Assembly: GCF_009184395.1 (NCBI RefSeq)
Contig: NZ_WEIC01000001.1
Coordinates: 62,001-126,000 of the forward strand
Length of the DNA stretch: 64,000 bases
Reading direction: 5' to 3'
Source of the DNA: Amylibacter sp. SFDW26
GTDB lineage: Bacteria; Pseudomonadota; Alphaproteobacteria; Rhodobacterales; Rhodobacteraceae
Part shown: positions 36,507 to 45,471 of the stretch, piece by piece
Numbering within the stretch: position 1 is the stretch's first letter
Layout: the number at the start of each line of letters is the position of its first letter
Made by a program: the position numbers and the translations under genes
The notes under the pieces: model-generated
What the model saw: only the letters and a program-made list of their open reading frames with translations
Told to the model about the DNA's origin: nothing
The model's database searches: none

Positions 36507-37088
36507 TTAGTTTGCTGGTGTAGTGGTTGTGCCATCACCAGTATTTGTATTGTTTCGGTTCGTTAACTCTTCATAGCGATCCACAATCCATTGTGGGGCT
36601 TGTGTTGGAATAAGTTCTTGTGTGCGTTCCTGACTGCCTGCAAGCAACTCTTTTGTTTTGGATTTTTCAACCAGATCATGTTTAGCTCCAATGTAATCAT
36701 AAACGATTAATCCAACTAGAACTAAGACCAACCCGCGTAGAACACCAAATGCAAATCCCAAGCCTTGGTCTAATCCACCAATGGCGGATCTTTGAACCAA
36801 TCCAGAGAAAATGGGCGTGAATACGGATGCAAGTATCAATGCTATAGCAAAGACAATTGCAAAGGATGCGATAATTGACAACTCAGATGATGGGCCAATG
36901 ATATCACTTAGATAAGGAATCTCGCGTACCAGTGGTTCGGCCTGTGGGGCAAAAATAAAAGCGGCAACTGCAGCAGCGATCCAACCTGCGATGGAAAGGA
37001 CTTCGCGAACCAATCCACGGGAATAGGCCAAGATAGCCGACACAAGTATGACAATTGCAACGCCACCATCAACGATTGTGTATTCCAT
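36507..37088 (-). CDS. cvpA: CvpA-family membrane protein
   Basis: The 193-residue protein has four hydrophobic helices in the first ~120 residues, with the CvpA start (DGGVAIVILVSAILAYSRGL, then REVLSIAGW), and a polar C-terminal tail. CvpA lies upstream of purF in many bacteria. The function is incompletely known (colicin V production, envelope stress). Confidence 0.92.
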   Translation of the reverse strand: MEYTIVDGGVAIVILVSAILAYSRGLVREVLSIAGWIAAAVAAFIFAPQAEPLVREIPYLSDIIGPSSELSIIASFAIVFAIALILASVFTPIFSGLVQRSAIGGLDQGLGFAFGVLRGLVLVLVGLIVYDYIGAKHDLVEKSKTKELLAGSQERTQELIPTQAPQWIVDRYEELTNRNNTNTGDGTTTTPAN

Positions 37089-37100
37089 TATTCTTCCCCT

Positions 37101-38474
37101 TTAAGCGTCTATTGCGCCAAAGCAAGCGGCAATAAAGTCGCCCACATCATTGTTAGTTGCGACCTTCATGCCAGATTCGTTTGTTAATTTCATCCTCGAA
37201 GGTGCAAAAGCAGATGAAAAACCTAGTTTTTTTGCCTCTTTAAGCCGATTTTCGGCCTGAGAGATGGGTCTAAGCGCCCCAGATAAGCTAATTTCGCCGA
37301 ATATAACCGCATCTTTGGCAATAGCATGATCTTGTCTTGCCGAGATTAAGGCGGCTGCGACAGCCAAATCCGCAGCAGGTTCTGATATACGCATACCGCC
37401 TGCAACATTCAGATAAACATCCATGTTGCCAAAACCGATCCCGCACCGCGATTCCAAAACAGCTAAAATCATCGATAAACGACTGCTGTCCCAACCCACA
37501 ACATTACGGCGCGGTGAAGCGAGTGTGGATTGTGCAACCAAAGCTTGGATTTCAACCAAAACGGGGCGCGTACCTTCCATCCCTGCAAAGACAACAGAAC
37601 CTGGTGCTGGGTTTTCACGGTCAGACAAGAATAGGGCAGAGGGGTTCGTCACTTCTTGCAACCCAGCCCCTGTCATTTCAAACACACCAATTTCATCGGC
37701 AGGGCCAAAGCGATTTTTCACAGCGCGTAAAATACGGAACTGATGACCACGCTCGCCCTCAAAATACAAAACCGTATCAACCATATGTTCCACAACACGC
37801 GGCCCAGCAATCTGACCCTCTTTGGTGACATGCCCCACAAGGATCACAGAAACACCGCGGCGTTTCGCAAATGTGGTTAATTCATGTGCAGTCGCCCGAA
37901 CCTGAGAAACTGAACCGGGCGCACTGTCCACATGATCGGCCCACATGGTTTGTACGGAATCGATGATTGCCACATCAGGGCGTTCTTCTTCCAATGTTGT
38001 CAGCACATCGCGCAGATTGGTTTCTGCTGCTAATTTCACAGGCGCATCAGACAATCCCAGACGTTGCGCACGCATACGGATTTGGCTTGGGGCTTCTTCG
38101 CCCGAAACATAAATCGCTTTCTTGCCAGCGCGCGCAAAACTTGCAGCGGCTTGCAGTAACATCGTTGATTTCCCGATGCCGGGATCACCGCCAACTAATA
38201 TGGCGCTTGCTGGCACCATGCCGCCGCCCAAAACACGGTCGAACTCAGCGATGCCGCTGGCAATGCGTGGCAATGGTTTGTCAATCTCGGATAAATCGCC
38301 CAAAGCAACTTTGCGCCCTTTGGCACCGCCCAGTGTTTTGCCAGAAGGGCCAGCCGCCAAAGGTGCTTCTTCGGCAATGGAATTCCATTCACCGCATGCA
38401 TCACATCGGCCTGCCCATTTTTTATGGGTCGCACCGCATTTCATGCAGGAAAATATTGTGGACGTCTTAGCCAT
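37101..38474 (-). CDS. radA: DNA repair protein RadA
   Basis: A RecA-like ATPase that promotes branch migration. It has an N-terminal four-cysteine zinc finger (CMKCG...CDACG), Walker A GGDPGIGKST, the RadA-specific KNRFG and a C-terminal Lon-like domain. ATG at 38474 is preferred over a TTG two codons upstream. Length is 457 residues. It is 12 bases upstream of cvpA. Confidence 0.96.
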   Translation of the reverse strand: MAKTSTIFSCMKCGATHKKWAGRCDACGEWNSIAEEAPLAAGPSGKTLGGAKGRKVALGDLSEIDKPLPRIASGIAEFDRVLGGGMVPASAILVGGDPGIGKSTMLLQAAASFARAGKKAIYVSGEEAPSQIRMRAQRLGLSDAPVKLAAETNLRDVLTTLEEERPDVAIIDSVQTMWADHVDSAPGSVSQVRATAHELTTFAKRRGVSVILVGHVTKEGQIAGPRVVEHMVDTVLYFEGERGHQFRILRAVKNRFGPADEIGVFEMTGAGLQEVTNPSALFLSDRENPAPGSVVFAGMEGTRPVLVEIQALVAQSTLASPRRNVVGWDSSRLSMILAVLESRCGIGFGNMDVYLNVAGGMRISEPAADLAVAAALISARQDHAIAKDAVIFGEISLSGALRPISQAENRLKEAKKLGFSSAFAPSRMKLTNESGMKVATNNDVGDFIAACFGAIDA

Positions 38475-38515
38475 TGCCAAAGGGTTTAACGGGCAAGGGG
38501 GTAATCAGCAAGGTT

Positions 38516-38947
38516 TCATTTATTGTGCTTAGACATCAATGTGATCGCATAGGATAAAAGCACGCAAAAGGTAAACAAATACAATCCCCAAGCCGTTTCC
38601 AAACGCCCCACGCCCACGCCTTTGGCCACCACGATATAAATGGCGATCAAGAATATATCTGCCATCGCCAGCTTTCCAAGGATCGCAAGGGCAGGTTTGA
38701 CCTTTTCGGATAATAGGTTGAATTGGATCAAAGCCGTTCCAATAACCTTGGCCATAGGAGCGATCAACGCAAAGAATGTGATGATAAGAGCAAGGAATAC
38801 ATCCTTACCCCAAAGATCAGCAATCCCCGTGATGATCGAGATTTCATCGAGTGAGAAAAACGGCAGCAGGCCAGCCCGCATGAGGGGCGCAAACCATGCG
38901 ATGGGGAAGAGGATGAGGAGGGCGAGGTTTAGGAATTTTATATACAA
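38516..38947 (-). CDS. paraquat-inducible protein A-like membrane protein
   Basis: The 143-residue protein is one PqiA domain: four helices with FSLDEISIITGIADLW and a cytoplasmic GKLAMADIFLIA step like the GxWSMxDVF motif. PqiA proteins act with lipid-transfer MCE systems, which fits its location in the mlaEF operon. Confidence 0.85.
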   Translation of the reverse strand: MYIKFLNLALLILFPIAWFAPLMRAGLLPFFSLDEISIITGIADLWGKDVFLALIITFFALIAPMAKVIGTALIQFNLLSEKVKPALAILGKLAMADIFLIAIYIVVAKGVGVGRLETAWGLYLFTFCVLLSYAITLMSKHNK

Positions 38948-38954
38948 ACGTACC

Positions 38955-39311
38955 TCATAGTAATGCTATAAAAACGCCTATGCCTAAAGAGCAAAGGTAA
39001 AAAGTTAATGCTGAATATGCGCGAATATATTTCTGGCGATTATGTTCTCCCAACATAAATGCAAAAAATAAGAAAAAACCTATGATGAATATACTAATCA
39101 GAGTAGCATTCGCAAAGAATATTGCAGGTATGATGAAAAGAGCATTTAAATACCAGAGTATAAAAATGTTAATCAAATAGAAGCTAATAATAAAAATTAG
39201 ACAGTATAAGGTTACTAATCGCAGTTTTCGTTTTGAATTATCATTGTAGAAAAATGCTGAGATTTTCCAGATCGAGAACTCAATAATAAACTCGCCAATA
39301 AGTTCAATCAC
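38955..39311 (-). CDS. AT-rich small membrane protein inside the mla operon
   Basis: The GTG start at 39311 overlaps the mlaF stop in a GTGA arrangement, so translation is coupled. The 118-residue protein has three to four hydrophobic segments and low-GC codons unlike mlaF and pqiA on either side. No family is recognised. It occupies the place where an MCE-domain gene (mlaD) might be expected, but is not an MCE protein. Confidence 0.65.
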   Translation of the reverse strand: MIELIGEFIIEFSIWKISAFFYNDNSKRKLRLVTLYCLIFIISFYLINIFILWYLNALFIIPAIFFANATLISIFIIGFFLFFAFMLGEHNRQKYIRAYSALTFYLCSLGIGVFIALL

Positions 39312-40054
39312 CGAATAGCCTCAATCGGCCCATCAGGGCGGGCATTGATGAACTGATCCAGATACGGATCGCCGCTGTTGTCCATATCACCAACTTTACC
39401 CGTCCATTGCACCACACCTTCGTGCAGCATGGCGACCTCATCAGCGATGGCGCGGACAGAGCTCATATCATGGGTGATCGTCATGGCCGTCGCTCCCATT
39501 TCCACCACAATCTCGCGGATCAGCTCGTTGATCACACCAGACATGATTGGGTCCAAGCCCGTGGTGGGTTCATCAAAGAATATAATCTCTGGCTCTGCTG
39601 CAATCGCACGGGCCAGCCCCACGCGTTTTTGCATACCACCAGACAATTCGCCCGGATATTGATCGGCCACTTCAGGGCGCAATCCAACACGGCGCAGTTT
39701 TTCCACGGCAATCTCATGTGCTTCAGAATTCGAAAGCTTATGTTTGCCCTGCAACAATCGAAACGATACGTTTTGCCAGATCGGCAGGCTGTCAAACAAA
39801 GCACCGCCTTGGAACAACATCCCAAACATATCCAAAAACGCATCACGGTTACGAGTATTAGGATCGATACCGTTTACCTCAATCGAGCCACTGTCAGGTG
39901 TGATCAAGCCAAGGATATTTTTCAGCAAAACGGATTTACCCGTGCCAGAGCCGCCAATAATGACCATCGAATGCCCCGCCGCAATATGCATGTTCACGCC
40001 GTTTAGAACGGTTTTAGGCCCAAAGGATTTATGTAGGTCTTTGATCGTAATCAT
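39308..40054 (-). CDS. mlaF: MlaF-type ABC transporter ATP-binding protein
   Basis: ATPase of the phospholipid transport system that keeps outer-membrane asymmetry. Walker A GGSGTGKS, the signature LSGGMQKRVGLARA and Walker B IIFFDEPTTGLDP are present in 248 residues. It overlaps mlaE by four bases. No mlaD, mlaC or mlaA gene is next to it. Confidence 0.93.
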   Translation of the reverse strand: MITIKDLHKSFGPKTVLNGVNMHIAAGHSMVIIGGSGTGKSVLLKNILGLITPDSGSIEVNGIDPNTRNRDAFLDMFGMLFQGGALFDSLPIWQNVSFRLLQGKHKLSNSEAHEIAVEKLRRVGLRPEVADQYPGELSGGMQKRVGLARAIAAEPEIIFFDEPTTGLDPIMSGVINELIREIVVEMGATAMTITHDMSSVRAIADEVAMLHEGVVQWTGKVGDMDNSGDPYLDQFINARPDGPIEAIR

Positions 40055-40839
40055 GATGAGAAGAACATTTCTGTTAGAAGGTAATTAGAGGCAAGTATTA
40101 AGACAGAGGCAACCACCACGGATGATTTTGTTGCTTCACCCACACCTTGTGCGCCACGGTTTGAATTCATGCCGTAATAACAACCCATCAGGGCTGCGAT
40201 AAATCCGAAAACGGCGCCTTTGGTTAGGCTTGAAACAATGTCGATGAACGTTAGAAAGTCAGCAGTGTTTTGGATATAGTTCGATGGGTTGAACCCCAAA
40301 CGGCTGGTGCTGACGAAAAAGCCACCCATAATACCGATAATGTCACCAATACCTACCAATAAAGGTACGACGAGGAATGCTGCCAATACACGCGGTGTCG
40401 TCAGATATTTCATAGGGTTTGTGGACAGAGTGGTCAGCGCATCAATTTGCTCGGTCACTTTCATCGTAGCAATTTCAGCAGCAATTGATGATGTCACGCG
40501 TGCCGCGATCATTAAACCCACCAAAACAGGACCAAGCTCGCGCACCATTCCGATGGCAACAATTTGTGGTACCACAGCTTCGGCATTAAAGCGCGAACCG
40601 CCTGAATAGATTTGCAAAGCCAATGCCGCCCCCGTGAACAATGCTGTCAATCCTACAACTGGCAGAGAAAAATAGCCGATGTTCAACAATTGACGCACAA
40701 ATGCCCCGAAATAGAACGGTGGGCGAAAAATATGACTGACTGCTGTTAAAGCAAACAATATCAAAGCACCAATGCTTTGAAACACTGCCAAAGTTGCGCG
40801 CCCTATGCGAGAGAGTATTCTTTGGGTGGCCTGTATCAC
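40051..40839 (-). CDS. mlaE: MlaE-type ABC transporter permease
   Basis: The 262-residue integral membrane protein shows the MlaE/YrbE family blocks ELGPVLVGLMIAARVTSSIA and EQIDALTTLSTNPMKYLTTPR. It starts at GTG and is coupled to mlaF by a 4-base overlap. It forms the membrane part of the lipid transporter. Confidence 0.93.
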   Translation of the reverse strand: MIQATQRILSRIGRATLAVFQSIGALILFALTAVSHIFRPPFYFGAFVRQLLNIGYFSLPVVGLTALFTGAALALQIYSGGSRFNAEAVVPQIVAIGMVRELGPVLVGLMIAARVTSSIAAEIATMKVTEQIDALTTLSTNPMKYLTTPRVLAAFLVVPLLVGIGDIIGIMGGFFVSTSRLGFNPSNYIQNTADFLTFIDIVSSLTKGAVFGFIAALMGCYYGMNSNRGAQGVGEATKSSVVVASVLILASNYLLTEMFFSS

Positions 40840-40859
40840 GTGGTCTTATCCTGCTTATC

Positions 40860-41900
40860 TTATCCGCCTATATAGTCGCGTTTATAGCGCGCGCCAAGGC
40901 TGGTTAGTATTTCATATCCGATGGTTCCTGCAGCATCCGCCAACAGGTCCACTGTTTGGTGCGAATTCAGGATTTCCATATGGGTTGGCACTTGACCTAT
41001 ATCGGTTACATCCACAGTCAATAAATCCATAGAAACGCGTCCAACGATGGGGCAGGGTTTGTTGCCGGCCCAAATAAAAACCTGACTGTTACCCATCGCG
41101 CGGATCAAGCCATCTGCATAACCAGCTGCAATTGTAGCGATTTTTGATGGGCGCTGAGCAACCCATGAAGCGGCATAGCCAACGCTTTCGCCTACTTCAA
41201 CATCACGTGTCTGAATGACGGGGATTGAAACTGTGACTACAGGGTTGGCCGCCTCAAACGGTTCACCACCATAAAGCCCAACACCGGGGCGACACATATC
41301 AAAGTGATAATCTTTACCCAGTAACGTGCCACCAGTGGCAGCCAATGACCTGCGCACTTTCATGCCATCCGTCAAGTTACGGAAACACTGCAATTGTTGC
41401 TGGTTTTGTGCGTGATCAGGCGTATCTGCACAGGCAAGATGGCTCATGACTAATTTAGCGTTTTTTGCTTTTTCGCGCACTTGGGCAAAATCAGCGGGTT
41501 CCATGCCCAAACGGTTCATACCGCTGTCGATTTGCACACCGAACGGGTATTCAGACATGCCCATGCGATATTTCACCAGTTGCGATGGTGAGTTCAGCAA
41601 GGGGATTAGGTTGTATTGTTTAATCGGCTCAGCATCGGTCAACATCATGCCTGAGAAGATATAAATATCCGCGTCATTGCCAACGGCTTTACGTACAGCA
41701 ATGCCTTCTTCGGCTAATGCAACGAAAAAACTGCGTGCACCTGCTTTTGACAATGCAGCCGCTACACGTCCAGCATCCAAGCCGTACCCATCGGCCTTTA
41801 CAACAGCAGCCGTTTCCACGCTTGAAGCGGATTTTGCATCTAAAGCTTGCCAGTTTTTCACGATGGCATTCAGATCAATGGTCAATGTTGCTGCTGTCAT
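40860..41900 (-). CDS. alr: alanine racemase
   Basis: It supplies D-alanine for peptidoglycan. The PLP lysine is K35 in VVKADGYGLD, and the second catalytic block around VGYAASWVAQ holds the Tyr of the other half-site. The 346-residue length is normal. It is 20 bases upstream of mlaE. Confidence 0.95.
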   Translation of the reverse strand: MTAATLTIDLNAIVKNWQALDAKSASSVETAAVVKADGYGLDAGRVAAALSKAGARSFFVALAEEGIAVRKAVGNDADIYIFSGMMLTDAEPIKQYNLIPLLNSPSQLVKYRMGMSEYPFGVQIDSGMNRLGMEPADFAQVREKAKNAKLVMSHLACADTPDHAQNQQQLQCFRNLTDGMKVRRSLAATGGTLLGKDYHFDMCRPGVGLYGGEPFEAANPVVTVSIPVIQTRDVEVGESVGYAASWVAQRPSKIATIAAGYADGLIRAMGNSQVFIWAGNKPCPIVGRVSMDLLTVDVTDIGQVPTHMEILNSHQTVDLLADAAGTIGYEILTSLGARYKRDYIGG

Positions 41901-41963
41901 AGCCCTATACCTCTTTTGCGCCTATGGGCCACAAAATGGGGGGGCGCGTCAAGTCACAAGGCC

Positions 41964-41988
41964 TATAGTTTCGGCTGTTCTTGGTTCG
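41964..41988. repeat. 25-bp direct repeat, left copy
   Basis: TATAGTTTCGGCTGTT followed by nine further bases matches 43322-43346 with two mismatches in 25. The pair encloses osmC and gntR. Read on the minus strand, both copies can encode the last residues (QPKL, stop) of a deiminase-like gene. Confidence 0.8.
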
Positions 41989-42011
41989 TGTACTGTGGAT
42001 TGGCCTCTATA

Positions 42012-42482
42012 TTAAGCTTCGGTTATGACAGGTTCATATGTGACAGGAAAATTCACGGAACGGGCAATGAAGCAATATTGATGAATATCACCGTGAATGG
42101 CATGGGCTTTTTGCAAATCATTGCCAGTTTCCACTGTAATCACAGGCTTCAGTACTGCTTTTAAAAACCGTCCGGAACCGTCGGGCATAACCTCTCCTGT
42201 GCCAACCGGAGTATCTTGGTAAGATAGAACAGTGATCTTCGCTGAGCTTGCTAAATGTAAATACCATAGCATGTGACAAGAAGATAACGCGCTGAGCATC
42301 AAGTCTTCTGGGTTCATCTTCGCAGAATCTCCACCTAGTAATGGATCATTTGAGCAATTGATAATTTTTTTGCCAGGCACGGCTACATCCCATGTGCGCT
42401 CATATCCATGATATGTTTTTGTACCTGTACCTGTATTTCCAGTCCAACGCACGAGAGACGTATATGAGTGTGCATTATTCAT
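42012..42482 (-). CDS. OsmC-family peroxiredoxin-like protein
   Basis: ATG at 42482 follows GAGGGAAAG and gives 156 residues. The two redox cysteines of the OsmC/Ohr fold are visible in LSALSSCHMLWYL and HQYCFIARSVN. Such proteins reduce organic hydroperoxides. It is divergent from a GntR-family gene across a perfect palindrome, so that regulator probably controls it. Confidence 0.88.
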   Translation of the reverse strand: MNNAHSYTSLVRWTGNTGTGTKTYHGYERTWDVAVPGKKIINCSNDPLLGGDSAKMNPEDLMLSALSSCHMLWYLHLASSAKITVLSYQDTPVGTGEVMPDGSGRFLKAVLKPVITVETGNDLQKAHAIHGDIHQYCFIARSVNFPVTYEPVITEA

Positions 42483-42500
42483 TGTCTTTCCCTCTTTTTG

Positions 42501-42516
42501 TGTATACATGTATACA
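42501..42516. promoter_or_regulatory. 16-bp perfect palindrome between osmC and gntR
   Basis: TGTATACATGTATACA is its own reverse complement and sits 18 bases before the osmC start and 33 before the gntR start. TGTATACA-type palindromes are typical of FCD-type GntR regulators, so it is the likely operator for both genes. Confidence 0.6.
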
Positions 42517-42548
42517 TCATGTATTCTTTCAGTATTCAAGGGGAAAAA

Positions 42549-43181
42549 ATGCTTTCGAATAGTGTGCTTGAAGGTCTGCGTCAGGAAATACTAAGTGGGT
42601 TTATTCCGCCTGGGGCAGTTTTGTTGCAGTCACAGATTGCAAAACGGTTTGATGTCAGCCGTATTCCTGTCAGAGATGCACTTGCCATATTAGCGGTTGA
42701 AAAATTGGTGGTGACAACGCCAAATAATGGTGCGCGCGTTGTTCAGCTATCAATCGAAGAGTTAACAGAAATCTATGATTTGCGTATTACTCTTGAAACT
42801 CTATGTATAGCTGAGGCTGTAGGCCAAGCATCATCTACGCAAATGGAAGACATAACATATCATTTACAACTCTCAAATATTGAGGCCAATAGATCTGGTT
42901 GGGCAAAAAGCGATTGGAATTTTCATAAAGCTTTATATGCGCCAGCGAATAAACCACATCATGTTCGGATCATCCATGAACTACGTCAACTCTGCCATAT
43001 CCATATTAAACAATATGGGGATCTATGTGAAAATACCGATCATTGGCTGGACCAACATGGACAAATAGTAAAGGCGTTTGAGGGTCGTGATCGAGAAACA
43101 TGTTGTGCCCTGATTGAAACCCATATTCGCGACGCAAGGGATTTGCTGATACGTGCAGCTACAGATAATGATCTTGCATAA
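42549..43181 (+). CDS. GntR-family transcriptional regulator (FCD domain)
   Basis: ATG at 42549 follows AAGGGG. The 210-residue protein has an N-terminal winged helix (SQIAKRFDVSRIPVRDALA) and an FCD ligand domain with metal-site histidines (WNFHKALY; HHVRIIHELRQL; HIRDARDLL). It probably binds the palindrome in front of it. The ligand is unknown. Confidence 0.9.
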   Translation: MLSNSVLEGLRQEILSGFIPPGAVLLQSQIAKRFDVSRIPVRDALAILAVEKLVVTTPNNGARVVQLSIEELTEIYDLRITLETLCIAEAVGQASSTQMEDITYHLQLSNIEANRSGWAKSDWNFHKALYAPANKPHHVRIIHELRQLCHIHIKQYGDLCENTDHWLDQHGQIVKAFEGRDRETCCALIETHIRDARDLLIRAATDNDLA

Positions 43182-43320
43182 GAACTGTGTATCCAGCTTT
43201 TATTCAAAATCTGCCAATTCTTTACGGTGGAATTAAGATCAGTAGGTATTATATTTGTGATCATACTTCAGTAGCATTCTTGCACCAACAAACTAAATCA
43301 GAGCGCACAAAATACAAAGT

Positions 43321-43515
43321 TTATAGTTTCGGCTGTTGTTGGGTCGCACAATGAATACCACCGCCCAATTCACCTAAAGCATCCACATTTAGTGTGATAA
43401 CTTCGCGATTAGGATAAACGTTCTGTAAGGCTTTTTTAGCAATATCGGCAATCCTCTGTTACTGAAAAACCAGTTCGCGCCATACAAGCGTTTCTAAAAA
43501 ATGCCTGCGTTTCAT
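43321..43515 (-). pseudogene. collapsed agmatine/peptidyl-arginine deiminase gene
   Basis: Six bases or so after dnaB, GGGGG precedes ATG 43515 and a Tat-like start MKRRHFLETL. After 18 codons there is a TAA. The same frame then encodes the C terminus of an agmatine deiminase-like protein, ending LGGGIHCATQQQPKL with the catalytic GGGIHC motif. The roughly 300 residues normally between these parts are missing. It is an internally deleted remnant. Its end overlaps the right copy of the 25-bp repeat. Confidence 0.8.
43322..43346. repeat. 25-bp direct repeat, right copy
   Basis: It matches 41964-41988 with two mismatches. It overlaps the last codons of the deiminase remnant. Confidence 0.8.
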
Positions 43516-43527
43516 TTTGCCCCCAGC

Positions 43528-45030
43528 TTAGTACTCGTCGTCAGGGATGTTGCCATAGCGTGATGGTGCCAAATCGGCAAAGCGCGTATAACGACCTTCG
43601 AACGCCAATTGAACTGACCCAATCGGACCGTGACGTTGCTTGCCAATGATCACTTCGGCCTTACCGTGCAATTCTTCCATCTCGGCCTGCCATGTCATCA
43701 TTTTATCCGCTTCATGATCCGCAGGTTTTTCACGTTCTTTATAATATTCACCACGGTACACAAACATAACAATATCCGCATCCTGCTCAATCGAACCGGA
43801 TTCACGCAAGTCTGACAATTGCGGGCGTTTATCATCACGGTTTTCAACTTGGCGCGAAAGCTGGGACAGTGCAATCACTGGGATATCCAATTCCTTCGCA
43901 ATCGCTTTCAAACCTTGTGTGATCTCAGAAACCTCATTCACACGACTGTCCTTGGCCGATGCTGGGCGGACCAACTGCAAATAGTCGATGATCAACACAT
44001 CCAAACCATGGGTTCGTTTTAAACGACGCGCACGTGCAGCCAGCTGACTGATGGGTAGGGCAGCCGTGTCATCAATATAAAGAGGGCAGCTTTCCAACGT
44101 TTTGGCAGCCTCCACCAAACGGCGGAATTCATCTTCTTGCATGTCGCCTGACCGGATACGGTGCGATTCAATCTCAGCGGCTTCGGATAAAATACGTGAG
44201 GCCAATTGTTCCGCAGACATCTCCAATGAATAGAAGCCAACTACGCCACCTTGAACGGCGCCATCAGAGCCATCAGGCAATTTGCCCTTCTTATACGCTT
44301 TGGCAATATTATAGGCGATGTTGGTCGCAAGCGATGTCTTACCCATCGATGGACGACCCGCTAGGATCAAAAGGTCGGATCGGTGTAAACCACCCAACTT
44401 TTTATCCATGTCAATTAGGCCCGTTGAGGTTCCTGCCATACCGCCATCACGTTGGTACGCAGCATTTGCCACATTCACCGCTTCTGTCACAGCACTTAGA
44501 AAACTTTGAAACCCTGTATCAACGGACCCTTGCTCAGACAGTGCGTACAGCCGTTGTTCTGCCTCAACAATCTGCTCGGTAGGTTCATTGCTCACTTCCA
44601 TACGGCGTGCTTTGTCGCTGATCTCTTCGCCAATCGCCATCAAGTCGCGGCGGATTGCCAGATCATATATCATCTGCGCATAATCACGCGCAGCAAATAC
44701 GGATACAGAGGCCCCCGCCAAACGCGCCAAATACGCAGGGCCGCCCAATTCAGCCAATCCCTCATCATCTTCCATAAACGCCTTAAGCGTTACAGGCGAT
44801 GCCAATGCATTTTTCTGAATGCGCTGGGATGCGATTTCAAAAATACGCCCGTGCACGGGGTCATAGAAATGCGTATCATTGATAATAGCTGCCACACGGT
44901 CGTAAACATCATTGTTGACCAGCAAAGCGCCCAACAAAGCCTGTTCTGCTTCGATATTATGCGGAAGAGCTTGAGCTTCTTCTGCCTGTTCGTTTTCCGC
45001 GCCGCCCTGAAATGCCGTTATCGTGTTCAT
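43528..45030 (-). CDS. dnaB: replicative DNA helicase DnaB
   Basis: The hexameric 5'-3' helicase of the replication fork. It has an N-terminal DnaB_N domain (PHNIEAEQALLGALL) and a C-terminal RecA-like domain with Walker A AGRPSMGKTS, the DYLQL Walker B and SQLSRQVENRDDKRPQLSDL. There is no intein. ATG at 45030 is chosen over a GTG two codons upstream; length is 500 residues. Confidence 0.97.
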   Translation of the reverse strand: MNTITAFQGGAENEQAEEAQALPHNIEAEQALLGALLVNNDVYDRVAAIINDTHFYDPVHGRIFEIASQRIQKNALASPVTLKAFMEDDEGLAELGGPAYLARLAGASVSVFAARDYAQMIYDLAIRRDLMAIGEEISDKARRMEVSNEPTEQIVEAEQRLYALSEQGSVDTGFQSFLSAVTEAVNVANAAYQRDGGMAGTSTGLIDMDKKLGGLHRSDLLILAGRPSMGKTSLATNIAYNIAKAYKKGKLPDGSDGAVQGGVVGFYSLEMSAEQLASRILSEAAEIESHRIRSGDMQEDEFRRLVEAAKTLESCPLYIDDTAALPISQLAARARRLKRTHGLDVLIIDYLQLVRPASAKDSRVNEVSEITQGLKAIAKELDIPVIALSQLSRQVENRDDKRPQLSDLRESGSIEQDADIVMFVYRGEYYKEREKPADHEADKMMTWQAEMEELHGKAEVIIGKQRHGPIGSVQLAFEGRYTRFADLAPSRYGNIPDDEY

Positions 45031-45262
45031 TGTCACCCTGTTCCCTGTATCGGACGGTTATACGTTAAAGAATAGGATTCTCGCAATCTGGAAATCCTGT
45101 TAATATCCTGTGGACGCTTTTGGGATAACATTTCGACACGTGCTTTTTTTAAATGCCGGAATCCCAATTTTACAAGCATTTTCAACGCCCCAGCGTCTAG
45201 AAGTACCCACAATATGCAGTGGATAAGTTTGCCATGGCTACAATCTATGCTAAATAGGGGGC

Positions 45263-45436
45263 GTAAGGCAACGATTCGAGTTCCTGTATTGGGGCGTAGA
45301 TAAGTGATCATTCAGGCGATGGCTTATCAAGTATTTGAATTTGCGCTTTATCACTGCCTCACGGTTTTTGGTCCCTCCAAGGTCTAGACCGTATTAAGTG
45401 AGACTTACCCGATTGCTTTTGCAATCGGGTTTTTTC
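45263..45436 (+). ncRNA. candidate small RNA between dnaB and the arsR operon
   Basis: No gene lies on the plus strand upstream, yet a textbook terminator ends at 45435. A promoter-like pair TTGCCA (45229-45234) and TAAATA (45251-45256), 16 bases apart, would start a transcript of about 170 bases. The predicted RNA can fold into nested stems (GATAAG / CTTATC; TCACT / AGTGA around ACGGT / ACCGT). The length is like 6S RNA, but I cannot confirm its consensus. A long leader for the dnaB promoter region is an alternative. Confidence 0.35.
45408..45435 (+). terminator. strong intrinsic terminator without an upstream plus-strand gene
   Basis: CCCGATTGC / GCAATCGGG, a 9-bp perfect stem with a TTTT loop, followed by six T. 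It lies upstream of arsR, so it must end another transcript. Confidence 0.85.
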
Positions 45437-45471
45437 TTTAAGCCATAAAATGAAGTAATAATTGCATGCGC

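Noticed and set aside
45262-45300. ATTCGAGTTCC resembling a tRNA T-arm
   Set aside because: No acceptor or anticodon stem can be built around it.
45033-45311. 92-codon minus-strand frame upstream of dnaB
   Set aside because: Composition is Arg- and Leu-rich with no family match and it runs through the promoter region of dnaB; treated as non-coding.
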